From Pseudomonas putida (GTDB lineage Bacteria > Pseudomonadota > Gammaproteobacteria > Pseudomonadales > Pseudomonadaceae), in the NCBI RefSeq assembly GCF_028682395.1, contig NZ_JANHLC010000010.1, positions 62,001 to 126,000 of the forward strand: a stretch of 64,000 nucleotides of DNA, read 5' to 3'. Both the position numbers and the translations under genes were made by a program. How positions within the stretch are numbered: the first letter of the stretch is position 1; each line of letters opens with the position of its first letter. Positions 43,272 through 51,446 of this stretch are shown here, one piece after another. The notes beneath the pieces are model-generated. The model saw only the letters and a list, made by a program, of their open reading frames with translations. It had not been told where the DNA came from and made no database searches.

Positions 43272-44657
43272 TTATTCGCCCATCTGGCGCATGGACATGG
43301 GGAATTGATCTTTTCCGTAACCGCCGGTGCAGTCCGCGACCGTCGTCGCCCCGTTGCGGCAGTTGACCTTGGGCATGTCGTAGGTGCTGCCATCGCCGCA
43401 CACGGCCTGGCCCTGGCTGTCGATGGCCAGGCTGCCGCCCTTCATGGCGGCGCTCACCGGGCCGCTGCATTTGGAGCCGTCGGCCTGGTGCACGGTGACT
43501 TCGCCTTTACCGTCCTTGAACTGGTATTCCAGGCGCAATGGCTTGCCGGTCCGGCGATCCTGGATGCCGGCACCGGCGCGGTACTGGCCGTCGAGGAACT
43601 TGGCGGCGCCGTCAGCGGCATCCGGCGGGATGCTCAGGGCCGGGCCGGGTTTGGCTGCGGCGGCTTTTTCGGCGTCGGGCGTCGTGACATCCGGCGGTGC
43701 GGCCTTGTTTTCGGGCGGCGGCACCGGCAAATCGGCCGCTGGATCCTTGGCCGGATCGGCCGGCGCGGCATCAGCTTTGTTCTCATCCAGGGGCGGCGCT
43801 TCGACGCCCTGGGCGCCGTCCGGCGGATTGTCGAGCCCGGGAGCGCTGCCGTTACCCGTGCTCAGGCCGCTAGCGCTGCCTGTCACGTCAAGGCCGTTCA
43901 GGCTTGTGCCAGTGCCGCTCAGTCGTGGTTCATCCTGGGCGTTATGCACCGGCAGGATGCCGTTGGGCAGCAGGTCGACGGTCAATGGCGGGATCGGGAC
44001 GCAACCGCGCAGGCCGAGCAGCAGCCACAACAGCAGCAACAGGAACGGCAGCAGCAACAGCCACCACCAGCGCCGCCACCACGGACGAGGCGCCGCCACT
44101 GGCACGACGGGCGTCGCCGCCACGGGGGCAGTCTCGACCACGGGAGGGGGTGTCAGTACGGGGGGCACCTGGTAGAGGCAGCGCAGCGGGTCGCGATTGC
44201 GGTCGGCACCGGCGTGCTCGAAGCCCCAGAAGGTCAGGACCGGCTTGCCTTGCACCAAGTAGACGAAGTTTTCGTCGGGGAAATGGATCACGCGCTTGAG
44301 CAACTTGCCGAACACGGCCTTGTCGCCTTGCTGCTGTTCGCTGGGATCATTGCCCAGGAAACGCTGGCTCAGGTCGTCGAGCGCGGTCTTGAGCGCTTCC
44401 AGTTGGCGCCGGGCGGGCGCGCGCTCTTCTTCGGTCGCGCTGCTCCACGGGATCACATCGCCGTCGAGGCCGCTGTACCAGTCGATCTGGTTGCCCAGCT
44501 CATCGCTCTGAGGGATGGCCAGATGGTCGACCATCTCGGGGTTCTTGCGGCGAATGGCTTCGCGCAATTGCAAGGCTGCCCGGTAGACCGGTTGACCTGT
44601 CTCGCCCAGGGCTGTGAATGACCCGCTCGTACCGCTGCGTAAAAGTGCCCCGCGCAT
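43272..44657 (-). CDS. srfA: SrfA family membrane-anchored protein
   Basis: A 461-residue protein. I place the start at the ATG at 44657 (MRGALLRSGTSGSFTALGE), with GGAG 6 bases upstream; a TTG at 44696 is less likely, and Salmonella SrfA as recalled begins near LRSGNLDDF. Residues 1-150 form a cytoplasmic domain with AIPQSDELGNQIDWYSGLDG and FVYLVQGKPVLTFWGFEHAG. A Pro-rich linker, a Trp/Leu-rich span (WWWLLLLPFLLLLLWLLLGL, near 185-205) and an Ala/Pro-rich periplasmic tail follow. The C-terminus is a small strand-rich, three-cysteine region ending PMSMRQMGE. It is the first gene of the operon. Confidence 0.86.
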   Translation of the reverse strand: MRGALLRSGTSGSFTALGETGQPVYRAALQLREAIRRKNPEMVDHLAIPQSDELGNQIDWYSGLDGDVIPWSSATEEERAPARRQLEALKTALDDLSQRFLGNDPSEQQQGDKAVFGKLLKRVIHFPDENFVYLVQGKPVLTFWGFEHAGADRNRDPLRCLYQVPPVLTPPPVVETAPVAATPVVPVAAPRPWWRRWWWLLLLPFLLLLLWLLLGLRGCVPIPPLTVDLLPNGILPVHNAQDEPRLSGTGTSLNGLDVTGSASGLSTGNGSAPGLDNPPDGAQGVEAPPLDENKADAAPADPAKDPAADLPVPPPENKAAPPDVTTPDAEKAAAAKPGPALSIPPDAADGAAKFLDGQYRAGAGIQDRRTGKPLRLEYQFKDGKGEVTVHQADGSKCSGPVSAAMKGGSLAIDSQGQAVCGDGSTYDMPKVNCRNGATTVADCTGGYGKDQFPMSMRQMGE

Positions 44658-44952
44658 TCCAACTCCATATGATCCATTGCGCAAAATGACCGACAAACAC
44701 GTCTGTCAGTGCTCCTGCTTATAGCTGGCGACCTTAGTGTCATAATGACATCGCCGTCAATCGACCAGCCGCCAAAACCGCATGAGACTAGCGTATGCGT
44801 GCGGATGTTGCATGAGTAATTTGCAATGGCTTGGCGCGGCTGGCGTTGAATTTTCTCTGGCTTTAGAAAGGGATTATTCCAGCACTTGTAGGCCGCCGGT
44901 ACAGCACTCTTAAGAGAGTGGCGGCTGGAGGCTGGACCTTTGACTCCGGAAC
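44658..44952. other. Promoter region of the Srf-Tag operon
   Basis: This 295-base gap separates srfA from the stop of the sensor kinase gene, all leftward, so it should hold the operon promoter. A -35-like TTGACG (read leftward, 44760-44755) overlaps a palindrome at 44738-44750, but the -10 is poor (CTAAGG at 17-base spacing). It has no gene. Confidence 0.4.
44738..44750. promoter_or_regulatory. 13-base palindrome upstream of srfA
   Basis: TGTCAT-A-ATGACA, a perfect inverted repeat, lies 81 bases upstream of the srfA start, within the spacer of a possible promoter. It is a candidate operator; the upstream two-component system is the first regulator to test. Confidence 0.45.
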
Positions 44953-46857
44953 CTAGGCCCCGGCCGCCAAATTCACCGTCAGGACGGTCGCCCCCGAGCG
45001 GGACTCGATCTGCAACTGCCCGCCGATACGGCTGATGCGTGCGTGCATGCTACGCATACCAATCCCGGAATGGTCGGTCATGGCGCCGGCCACATCGAAC
45101 CCCCGGCCATTGTCGATGATGCACAGGCTCATCCCGCCATCGGCCAGGGCCTGCATCTCGATACTGAGCTGGTTGGCCCCGCTGTGCTTGATCGCGTTAG
45201 TCAGTGCTTCCTCGACGAAGCGCAGCAGCGCCAGGCGTTGAGAGGTGTTCAGGGGCAGGGGCCAATGTGCCGGCATGTTCCAGCTCGAGGCCAGGCCCAG
45301 CCGGTCGAACAGCACCACAAAGCGGCGCCGCAAGGGGGCGATCCACTCGGTCGGTGGGTCTTCGTCCAAAGGCCCGGCCGATGAGGTGCCGTCAATGACA
45401 TGGCGCAGGTCGTCGCGTAAGGACCTGAGCATCGAGAGAAACTGCGGTTGCCTGAGGTTATTGGAGTGCTCGGTCAGAATAATCGAGCTCATCAGCGAGC
45501 TGCCCAGGCTGTCGTGCAGGTCATGGGTCAGGAGCAGGCGCTCGTTGAGGCGGACGTTGTCGATCTCCAACAGGTGCTCGCGCTTGAGCGTCTGCTCCAG
45601 TTCGCCGCGGGCATTGCGCACGGCTTCGAGCAACTCACCATTGAAGGCCTCGATACGCCGCAGGCTGCCAGCAAAACGCCAGGCGACGATCAAAAACATG
45701 CAGATCGACATCAGTGGTGCGGACAGCGGCCGGAAGTCGTGATCGCTGCTGGTCAGTCCCAGGTAGGTCAGCATGTCGTAGCCGCTGATAAACAGAAAGG
45801 CCAGCAGGCAGAACGCGAGCACCAGATGATCTGGCAGGCGGGTGCGCCAGGCATTGAACAGAAATTGCACGCAGCAGCCGCTGAAGATAAACCAGTAAAT
45901 AAAGGCAGAGACGATCTGCAGCGCGAACAGCGATTGCTCGGGCATCCACCAGGCAATCACGCAGACCAGCGCCGAGCCGCCCCAGAGAACACGCTGCAGC
46001 CGCGGGAAGTGCATGCCGCCAAAGCTCCAGGTAAACATGCAAAACGCGCAGGCATATAGAACGCCAGCGGAAAGGCTCAGGCGATCCCAGGTCGCTCCCC
46101 GCTCGAACGGCCAGGACGATTCCACCAGAACATTGCTGATGATCAGTGACCACAGCAGTGAAGCCAGGGCAAACCAGCCAAACGCCTGCTCTTTGCGGCG
46201 CAGCAACCAGAGTACGAAAAACAGCCCGCTCATGATCAGGGAAATGGTCATGTTGATGGAAAACAGCTCGCGCTGTTGCCACCACTGTTTTTGGTACTCC
46301 GGCAGCAGTTGTTCGGGACTGCCCAGCTTTAGCGTGCCGAGTCCCGGGCCCGGATGCTCGGCGGATACCAGGCGTATCAGCAGGGTGTTCTCGCTACTCA
46401 GCATTGAGTCGGGTAGCAGCCAATAACGCGGGGTGTTCCAGCTGCGCGACAGGGGGGCGGACAGCGATTCGTCCTGCCAGAACAGGCTGCCATTCAGGAA
46501 GAGCTGCCCGGCCATCACCATCCGATCGATGTTGAGGGCTATAGGGCCGTCGCGGCAGTCGTTGCGCCAGTTGACCCGATACCAGAGTGGGCCGGTGAAC
46601 CCGGTCCCGTGGCTGTGCCAGAGGTCGGGCAGGGTGACGCGCTCCCAGCCATCGGTGGGCGGAGACTGGGCTTCACTCGGTGCCTGCGAGCGCCACACAC
46701 CGTCGATCCGCGGTTGGCAATCCTGGGACCGGGCGGGCGAACTGGCGAGGACGAAAAACAGCAGGGTCAGGACAGCAAGCCACGCTGGCGCGCCTCGTTG
46801 ACGGCGCGGGTACGTGAAGAAACGGCTAACTTGCGATAGATACGCTTGATATGGCAT
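44953..46857 (-). CDS. Membrane sensor histidine kinase, HisKA_3 type with 7TM-like input
   Basis: A 634-residue sensor kinase. After a signal-like segment (LAVLTLLFFVLASSPARSQD), an extracytoplasmic strand-rich domain of about 170 residues (GWERVTLPDLWHSHGTGFTG; MVMAGQLFLNGSLFWQDESL) resembles the 7TMR-DISM or carbohydrate-binding type. Seven hydrophobic spans follow at about residues 200-400. The kinase core has the dimerisation histidine in LTHDLHDSLGSSLMSS near 445, the N box EEALTNAIKHSG near 548 and the G box IIDNGRGFDVAG. Only an ATG at 46857 precedes the signal segment, so the gene overlaps the regulator gene by 91 bases. Confidence 0.88.
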   Translation of the reverse strand: MPYQAYLSQVSRFFTYPRRQRGAPAWLAVLTLLFFVLASSPARSQDCQPRIDGVWRSQAPSEAQSPPTDGWERVTLPDLWHSHGTGFTGPLWYRVNWRNDCRDGPIALNIDRMVMAGQLFLNGSLFWQDESLSAPLSRSWNTPRYWLLPDSMLSSENTLLIRLVSAEHPGPGLGTLKLGSPEQLLPEYQKQWWQQRELFSINMTISLIMSGLFFVLWLLRRKEQAFGWFALASLLWSLIISNVLVESSWPFERGATWDRLSLSAGVLYACAFCMFTWSFGGMHFPRLQRVLWGGSALVCVIAWWMPEQSLFALQIVSAFIYWFIFSGCCVQFLFNAWRTRLPDHLVLAFCLLAFLFISGYDMLTYLGLTSSDHDFRPLSAPLMSICMFLIVAWRFAGSLRRIEAFNGELLEAVRNARGELEQTLKREHLLEIDNVRLNERLLLTHDLHDSLGSSLMSSIILTEHSNNLRQPQFLSMLRSLRDDLRHVIDGTSSAGPLDEDPPTEWIAPLRRRFVVLFDRLGLASSWNMPAHWPLPLNTSQRLALLRFVEEALTNAIKHSGANQLSIEMQALADGGMSLCIIDNGRGFDVAGAMTDHSGIGMRSMHARISRIGGQLQIESRSGATVLTVNLAAGA

Positions 46858-47465
46858 TCGACGGTGTATCGAGAGATAAACAGCTGCTCGGCGATTTCCC
46901 GGTTAGTCATGCCTTGGGAAACCAGTTCTAGGATCTCGTGTTCACGGGCACTCAGCCCGCCGGCTTCGACCGGTTTGGCCAGTTCCTCGGGCTGGGGAAC
47001 GCTGGCCGGGGGTAGCAGCTGCAAAATGCGCCGGGCAACGAACGGATCGATCGGCGCGCCGCCACGCAGCACACTGCGAATCGATAGCGACACTTCCAGA
47101 TCGTCCCGCTCCTTGAGCACATAGCCGGTAGCGCCGGCGCGCAATGCGCCAAGAATAGCCGCTTCGGTGCTCCAGGCCGAAATCACCAGAATCAATAGTG
47201 ACGGATCCTGCTCGCGGAGCTCTTCGATTAGCTCGATGCCATTGCCGTCCGGCAGGCCGAGGTCCACCAGCGCCATGGCCACCGGTGCACTGTCGATAAA
47301 GGCACGGGCTTCGCCCAGGCAGGTGGAAAACGTGATGGCTTCGGGGGCATAGCCAAGGCTGGCCAACACGCTGGCCAGGCGCTGTCTCATCAGCGGGTCG
47401 TCCTCGACCACCAGCACCGGGGCTGGAAGGGCGTTATCTTCAAAGACGGGATTGGGGCTGGACAT
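46767..47465 (-). CDS. NarL/LuxR-type response regulator
   Basis: A 232-residue response regulator from the ATG at 47465 (MSSPNPVFEDNALPAPVLVVEDD); an open frame extends to 47531 but adds unsupported sequence. The receiver has VVEDDPLM, phospho-acceptor Asp in ALVDLGLPDGNG, and the switch lysine in YVLKERDDLE. The LuxR helix-turn-helix is LSAREHEILELVSQGMTNRE then IAEQLFISRYTVECHIKRIY. It precedes its kinase and overlaps it by 91 bases. The Srf-Tag operon begins just after the kinase. Confidence 0.92.
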   Translation of the reverse strand: MSSPNPVFEDNALPAPVLVVEDDPLMRQRLASVLASLGYAPEAITFSTCLGEARAFIDSAPVAMALVDLGLPDGNGIELIEELREQDPSLLILVISAWSTEAAILGALRAGATGYVLKERDDLEVSLSIRSVLRGGAPIDPFVARRILQLLPPASVPQPEELAKPVEAGGLSAREHEILELVSQGMTNREIAEQLFISRYTVECHIKRIYRKLAVSSRTRAVNEARQRGLLS

Positions 47466-47885
47466 GGGGCAGGCAATACTCAGGAAGCCGGGGTCAAAGT
47501 CTGTCACGGATACATGGCGCCCCGCCATCACCAGAAACAGGTAATTCCTCGATTAAACAGGGCGCGCGGGCCCGGCTAAAGAGCGCTGTCATCCGCCAGA
47601 ACAGTCGGCAAATTACCTGTTTTCAGTGATATCCATTGACCGCGGCCTTGGCGTCAAATGCCAGTGCAGCGCTGCCTCTCGGCAGGGGGGGGCGCCCTGC
47701 TACGGTGATCGCCGCGCAATGGCTGCGGTAGGGGCAGGCATGCCTGGCGACGTACCGGGCGCAAGCCAACAACACTTGATCGGCCTCTCGAGCCTGAGGT
47801 GCGAGCGGTTGATGCACGACGGCCGACTGCGCTTGCCGCGAATCCTTGATCCACACCATCCAGACCCAGCAAGGGGAACGTTGTC
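47466..47885. other. Intergenic region with regulator promoter and a separated inverted repeat
   Basis: About 420 bases between the divergent response-regulator gene and the acetyltransferase gene. No gene is supported in it; the frames present have no family resemblance or good ribosome site. Its visible structure is the 12-base inverted repeat at 47535-47622. Confidence 0.5.
47535..47622. repeat. Two 12-base inverted copies of AAACAGGTAATT
   Basis: AAACAGGTAATT (47535-47546) and its exact complement AATTACCTGTTT (47611-47622) are separated by 64 bases, 70 and more bases upstream of the response-regulator start. They may be two binding sites for one regulator acting by looping or side-by-side binding. 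Confidence 0.5.
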
Positions 47886-48386
47886 GTGCCCGCTATCAGC
47901 ACCTTTAAAAATCATCGGATTCACTGGGTTCGGGAGCACACCAGCACGGCGCTGCGCAGCCATCTTATTGCCTTCTGGCTTGAGAACGGCGCACTTGCGG
48001 ACCCCCTGGAGGCGTGGCGGCGAACATTCGAGGTGGCCTGCGTGGCCATTGACGAAGGCGGACGGATTGCCGGCGTCAGCTCGGTGCACAGCGCCGGTTT
48101 TGGGGGCAACGGTGCTTCGTACTGGTACTACCGGACCTTTATCCGTCCGGACTGCCGCACTATCGGCCTGGCACCACGGATGTTTGCCTGCACCCATGAG
48201 CAGTTGGCACTGGCCTATGCCGATGAACCCCAGGCCCCCGTGGGCATGATGCTCATCGCCGACAATCCGAAGCTGGAAAGCCCGGCCGGCATCCGGCTCA
48301 GCCAGCGGGCCGGCCTGACTCACCTGGGCTACACCGACAGCGGCCATAGCATCTGGCATCGGCTGTTCAATGAGAGCGCCCTGTAA
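47886..48386 (+). CDS. GNAT-like acetyltransferase, 166 residues
   Basis: A GTG start at 47886 has an AAGGGGAA site upstream. The body suggests a GNAT fold: VACVAIDEGGRIAGVSSVHS strand pair, YYRTFIRPDCRTIGLAPRMF (the acetyl-CoA-binding helix start, variant of R/Q-x-x-G-x-G/A), and LSQRAGLTHLGYTDSGH near the C-terminus, where acceptor-binding usually ends. Its substrate is unknown. It is transcribed alone and ends at a hairpin near 48461. Confidence 0.65.
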   Translation: MPAISTFKNHRIHWVREHTSTALRSHLIAFWLENGALADPLEAWRRTFEVACVAIDEGGRIAGVSSVHSAGFGGNGASYWYYRTFIRPDCRTIGLAPRMFACTHEQLALAYADEPQAPVGMMLIADNPKLESPAGIRLSQRAGLTHLGYTDSGHSIWHRLFNESAL

Positions 48387-48460
48387 GCGAATCTACTCGG
48401 CAGTTTGCTTGCGGGCCGCTGCGTTCGGCGTTCTAACCACTGCACTTGCGGTTGATAGGC

Positions 48461-48497
48461 AAAGCCTGTTTCTCCGTTGAGGCGTAGCGGGCTTTTT
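48461..48497 (+). terminator. Probable terminator after the acetyltransferase gene
   Basis: AAAGCCTG (48461-48468) pairs with CGGGCTTT (48488-48495), with one U-G pair and a 19-base loop, and is followed by more Ts. It is 75 bases beyond the acetyltransferase stop. Confidence 0.55.
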
Positions 48498-48740
48498 GTA
48501 TTTGGCCCGACGCCGAAGCAAACCCCTTGTACCCGTCAAGCCATCGCGAAGAGCGGGGCGAGCCAGTGGATAGTTGTATTCACGTTATGTCCGTTTGTAT
48601 CTCAAATGGCCGTTGATTTTTCCTGAATAACTCCCTACCTTTCGTCGGCTTTGCTTGGCAAATATGGCTTTTTGATATTATCCATTGCCGCCTTCCGCCC
48701 GCAACGCGCCTCCCTTCTGCCTGGATGTGGAACTCAGACC

Positions 48741-49931
48741 ATGCGTGTGGCCCTTGGCTTGTTGTCCGCCCTATTCGCGATGCCGAACCTGGCCTTCTGC
48801 GAAGCGCTTTCCAGTGCTGAGGACAAGACGCCGCTGGCGCTTCTCCAGGAAGCCCCCGACGTGGATGTGCGTTCGACCCTGACCCTGGGTGATACGCAAA
48901 ACTACACCCCGACGCTTGATCCGGCCCCGGGCCTTAGCGGCAGCTACGAGCTCGATAGCTATGGCAACCGCTACACCGGCGAGTATCGCCCCGGCCTGAC
49001 CCTCAACTATGGCGGCCTGCTTGGCGCGGGCGATCAGTTGAACCTACGCAGCCTGGGTTCCAATGAAGACGGCCACTATCACCGCTTCGCGTATCACCTG
49101 GGCCTAGGCCCCAGGGAGACACGGGTGGGCATCCTGCTGGCCGATATGAGCTACAGCGTCGGCAAGGAGCTTGAGGTACTGGATACCCATGGCACGATCC
49201 GCACATCCAGCGCCTTTATGGTCCAGCCATTGATCCGCTCCAGCGAGTTCAACCTGCTGGCCCGCGTGCAATACGATAAAAAGCGCATGAATGACGATAT
49301 CGACCTGATCGCGCTACGCAGTCAGCAGCGCTCCCGGGTACTGACCTACAGCCTCTCCGGCGACAGCCGTGATGGCCTGCTGGGCGGCGGTGGCAACGGT
49401 TTTAGCCTGAGCTGGAGCGAAGGCCGTAGCGAAAACGACGGAGTGCCCCTCACGCTCAATGGCTACACCGGTAGCGGCCGGTTCCGCATCGCGCGTACCA
49501 GCCTGATGCGCCTGCAACACCTGAGCGAACGGATCGACCTGTTTGCGCGGGCGCAAGGCCAGTGGAGCCACGCCAGCGTCGACGACTCGGAGAAGCTCTA
49601 CCTGGGCGGCGCCTATGGCGTACGGGCCTACCCGGCCAACGAAGCCCCGGGCGATAGCGGTTGGCTGGCCAATCTGGAACTGCGTTATGCCCTGACCCAG
49701 GCTTGGCAGATAGCGACCTTTATCGACCATGGCGAATCACGCCTCAGCGAGCCCAACTGGCTACAGGAACAAACCGACCAGAAGCGCTCGGCCGCCGGCG
49801 TTGTCGCCCGCTGGGCACCGCAGAACTGGCATTTCAGCCTGATCAGCGCCTGGAAACTCGGCAATATCGCCCCGCAAAGCGATGTCGACCGCACGCCGCG
49901 GGTTTGGGGGGAGGTGGTGCGTTATTTTTAG
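48741..49931 (+). CDS. TpsB/ShlB-like outer membrane barrel lacking POTRA domains
   Basis: A 396-residue outer-membrane protein from the ATG at 48741, with signal peptide MRVALGLLSALFAMPNLAFC. The sequence then passes quickly (ALLQEAPDVDVRSTLTLGDT) into barrel strands typical of two-partner secretion transporters: SYELDSYGNRYTGEYRPGLT, YGGLLGAGDQLNLRSLGSNE, and the late motif YLGGAYGVRAYPANEAPGDS. It ends in a strand finishing VRYF. Normal TpsB proteins carry two POTRA domains of about 200 residues before the barrel; these are absent. No TpsA partner is next to it. It may be a derived barrel with another job or a degenerated transporter. Confidence 0.75.
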   Translation: MRVALGLLSALFAMPNLAFCEALSSAEDKTPLALLQEAPDVDVRSTLTLGDTQNYTPTLDPAPGLSGSYELDSYGNRYTGEYRPGLTLNYGGLLGAGDQLNLRSLGSNEDGHYHRFAYHLGLGPRETRVGILLADMSYSVGKELEVLDTHGTIRTSSAFMVQPLIRSSEFNLLARVQYDKKRMNDDIDLIALRSQQRSRVLTYSLSGDSRDGLLGGGGNGFSLSWSEGRSENDGVPLTLNGYTGSGRFRIARTSLMRLQHLSERIDLFARAQGQWSHASVDDSEKLYLGGAYGVRAYPANEAPGDSGWLANLELRYALTQAWQIATFIDHGESRLSEPNWLQEQTDQKRSAAGVVARWAPQNWHFSLISAWKLGNIAPQSDVDRTPRVWGEVVRYF

Positions 49932-50126
49932 GGGGCGCGGGTGGTGTGGAGGCGCTTTGAGGCTCGGGTTGTACGCGCCACTGTAGGGGCGATCATCACT
50001 GCGCGGTCGTCCCATCTTCCGCTCTGGGATCGATCCTAGATCAACGCCTATGGGGTGCCAGGGCGTTCGTAGCGCCTTGCCAATCAGTAACTGCGCTGCC
50101 CGGTATCACGGCTTTATTGATAAGCA
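49932..50126. other. Gap between convergent genes: nothing recognisable
   Basis: 195 bases between convergent genes. I see no good stem with a T-run and no gene. Confidence 0.4.
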
Positions 50127-50438
50127 CTAGGGCAACTGCGTGCGAACCAGTATCGACTTGGCTAAATCAATGTCATCTATCACGACTTCTGGATGGGAAT
50201 CACGAAAGCCCCTTATCGCGGCCTCGATATAAGGGCCTCTAATCGCACCGTCACTTGCTACGAAACAATTGGCATCGTCTTCGGTGGCTAATACTAACTT
50301 TTTATCTCTAGAGGTCAGGTAGGTCGTAGAAAAAGTTGTTCCGGATAATATTGTTTCGCCCCAAAAATCATTGATGGCTAGCGCAGAGCTTGGCAACAGA
50401 ACAAAAAAACAACTAGATATAGCTAGAATAAATCGCAT
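50127..50438 (-). CDS. DUF2388-type exported protein
   Basis: A 103-residue protein with a signal peptide (ILAISSCFFVLLPSSALA). The body follows the Pseudomonas DUF2388 pattern: TSRDKKLVLATEDDANCFVA, SDGAIRGPYIEAAIRGFRDS and the end DIDLAKSILVRTQLP. The start at 50438 is chosen as the one giving the signal peptide. Function of the family is unknown. Confidence 0.8.
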   Translation of the reverse strand: MRFILAISSCFFVLLPSSALAINDFWGETILSGTTFSTTYLTSRDKKLVLATEDDANCFVASDGAIRGPYIEAAIRGFRDSHPEVVIDDIDLAKSILVRTQLP

Positions 50439-51071
50439 AAGGGTTATCCACTTACTTAATATTGAGGCGGGTTGGTGCGGCAACAGGTCAAGCAACTTAT
50501 ATAGATCAATTGAAGCATGACGCACAAATCATCAAGTATCATGTCCAAAGCCAAAAGCCGCCCGAAACCTCAACCAGTCACTGCCTTAGTTTAACCGCGA
50601 AGGCCGTGATCGCGAAAGACCAGCAGGTTAGGCTGGAAGCGTTGCTATGCCAACTGTAATGCCTTGTGATCCTATGCGGAGAGGTACTTTCCGCCGCTGA
50701 GCATCAGCCTGTGTCCGCAAATAAGTTTATCGAAATGTTGCGTGAGGCTTGAAGCGTTTTGTATGAAATTTGATATGGTTATGCGTGAAGAATCATCTCA
50801 ATTAGTTAGAGGTTCGATGAATGGTCTGGCATCTGTAGCTAGAGATGGTTTCCCGCGCCTGCATAGAAACGCTAAAGATACTATATTGCTATCCTATGCG
50901 GTCCGATCTCGCCAAAGCAGTAAGCGCTCATTTCCCAAGAAATTTTGCAATCTCACAAACTTCAGTATTACAGTCTAACGCTCGCTCCCCCCTTGGCAGC
51001 CCTTGGGGTAAGAGCGTGAAACGATAAGGTCGTAAAGGCGACACGGGTTCTGTTAGATAGGAAAGCACACT
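50439..51071. other. Long intergenic region, no gene supported
   Basis: About 630 bases with lower GC than neighbours. A 78-codon frame at 50742-50978 (plus) has no family, no good ribosome site and poor codon use. The promoter of the next lipoprotein gene must be at the right end; I see no firm element. Confidence 0.45.
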
Positions 51072-51446
51072 ATGAAATCGACAACGATACTTGCAGTTTC
51101 GGCGCTCACCACTCTTCTGTTAGGTGGTTGTTCAATCTTCGGCGCAATCGGCTCGCTAAGGTCTTTTGGCACCGACCCACTGGTTGTCGCCGCTACCGAA
51201 AATCCCTATGCGACAAAGACGTCGGTCATGGCTGTAGGCAAGCAACCGACTAAGACTCAACCGACGAAAATGATTCAGGGCACATGCTACGACTTTCAAC
51301 TGACTAATGGTGAAAAGACCTCGCCATTTTACGTTGCATTCAATAAAAAAGACCAAGTCGTCGCCGCCTCCTTCCTTACCTGCGCTGATGCCGAATCTCG
51401 AGGGATAATCAATAATGAACTGCCCCATATAGAGCGAAAAAAATAA
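51072..51446 (+). CDS. Small lipoprotein, 124 residues
   Basis: A lipoprotein signal with lipobox LLGGC places Cys20 at the N-terminus of the mature protein (LAVSALTTLLLGGC). The mature part contains TKMIQGTCYDFQLTNGEKTS and VAFNKKDQVVAASFLTCADA, two cysteines that could pair. It resembles SmpA/OmlA-style small outer-membrane lipoproteins only loosely. It is a single gene; a short AGG-type site lies upstream. Confidence 0.7.
   Translation: MKSTTILAVSALTTLLLGGCSIFGAIGSLRSFGTDPLVVAATENPYATKTSVMAVGKQPTKTQPTKMIQGTCYDFQLTNGEKTSPFYVAFNKKDQVVAASFLTCADAESRGIINNELPHIERKK

Noticed and set aside
28213..44657. A type VI secretion cluster
   Set aside because: Tag-like and PpkA-like genes suggested it, but no tssB/C sheath, Hcp, VgrG, ClpV or TssJLM gene is present in the window.
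50742..50978. 78-codon frame between the DUF2388 and lipoprotein genes
   Set aside because: Codon use is poor and there is no ribosome site or family resemblance.
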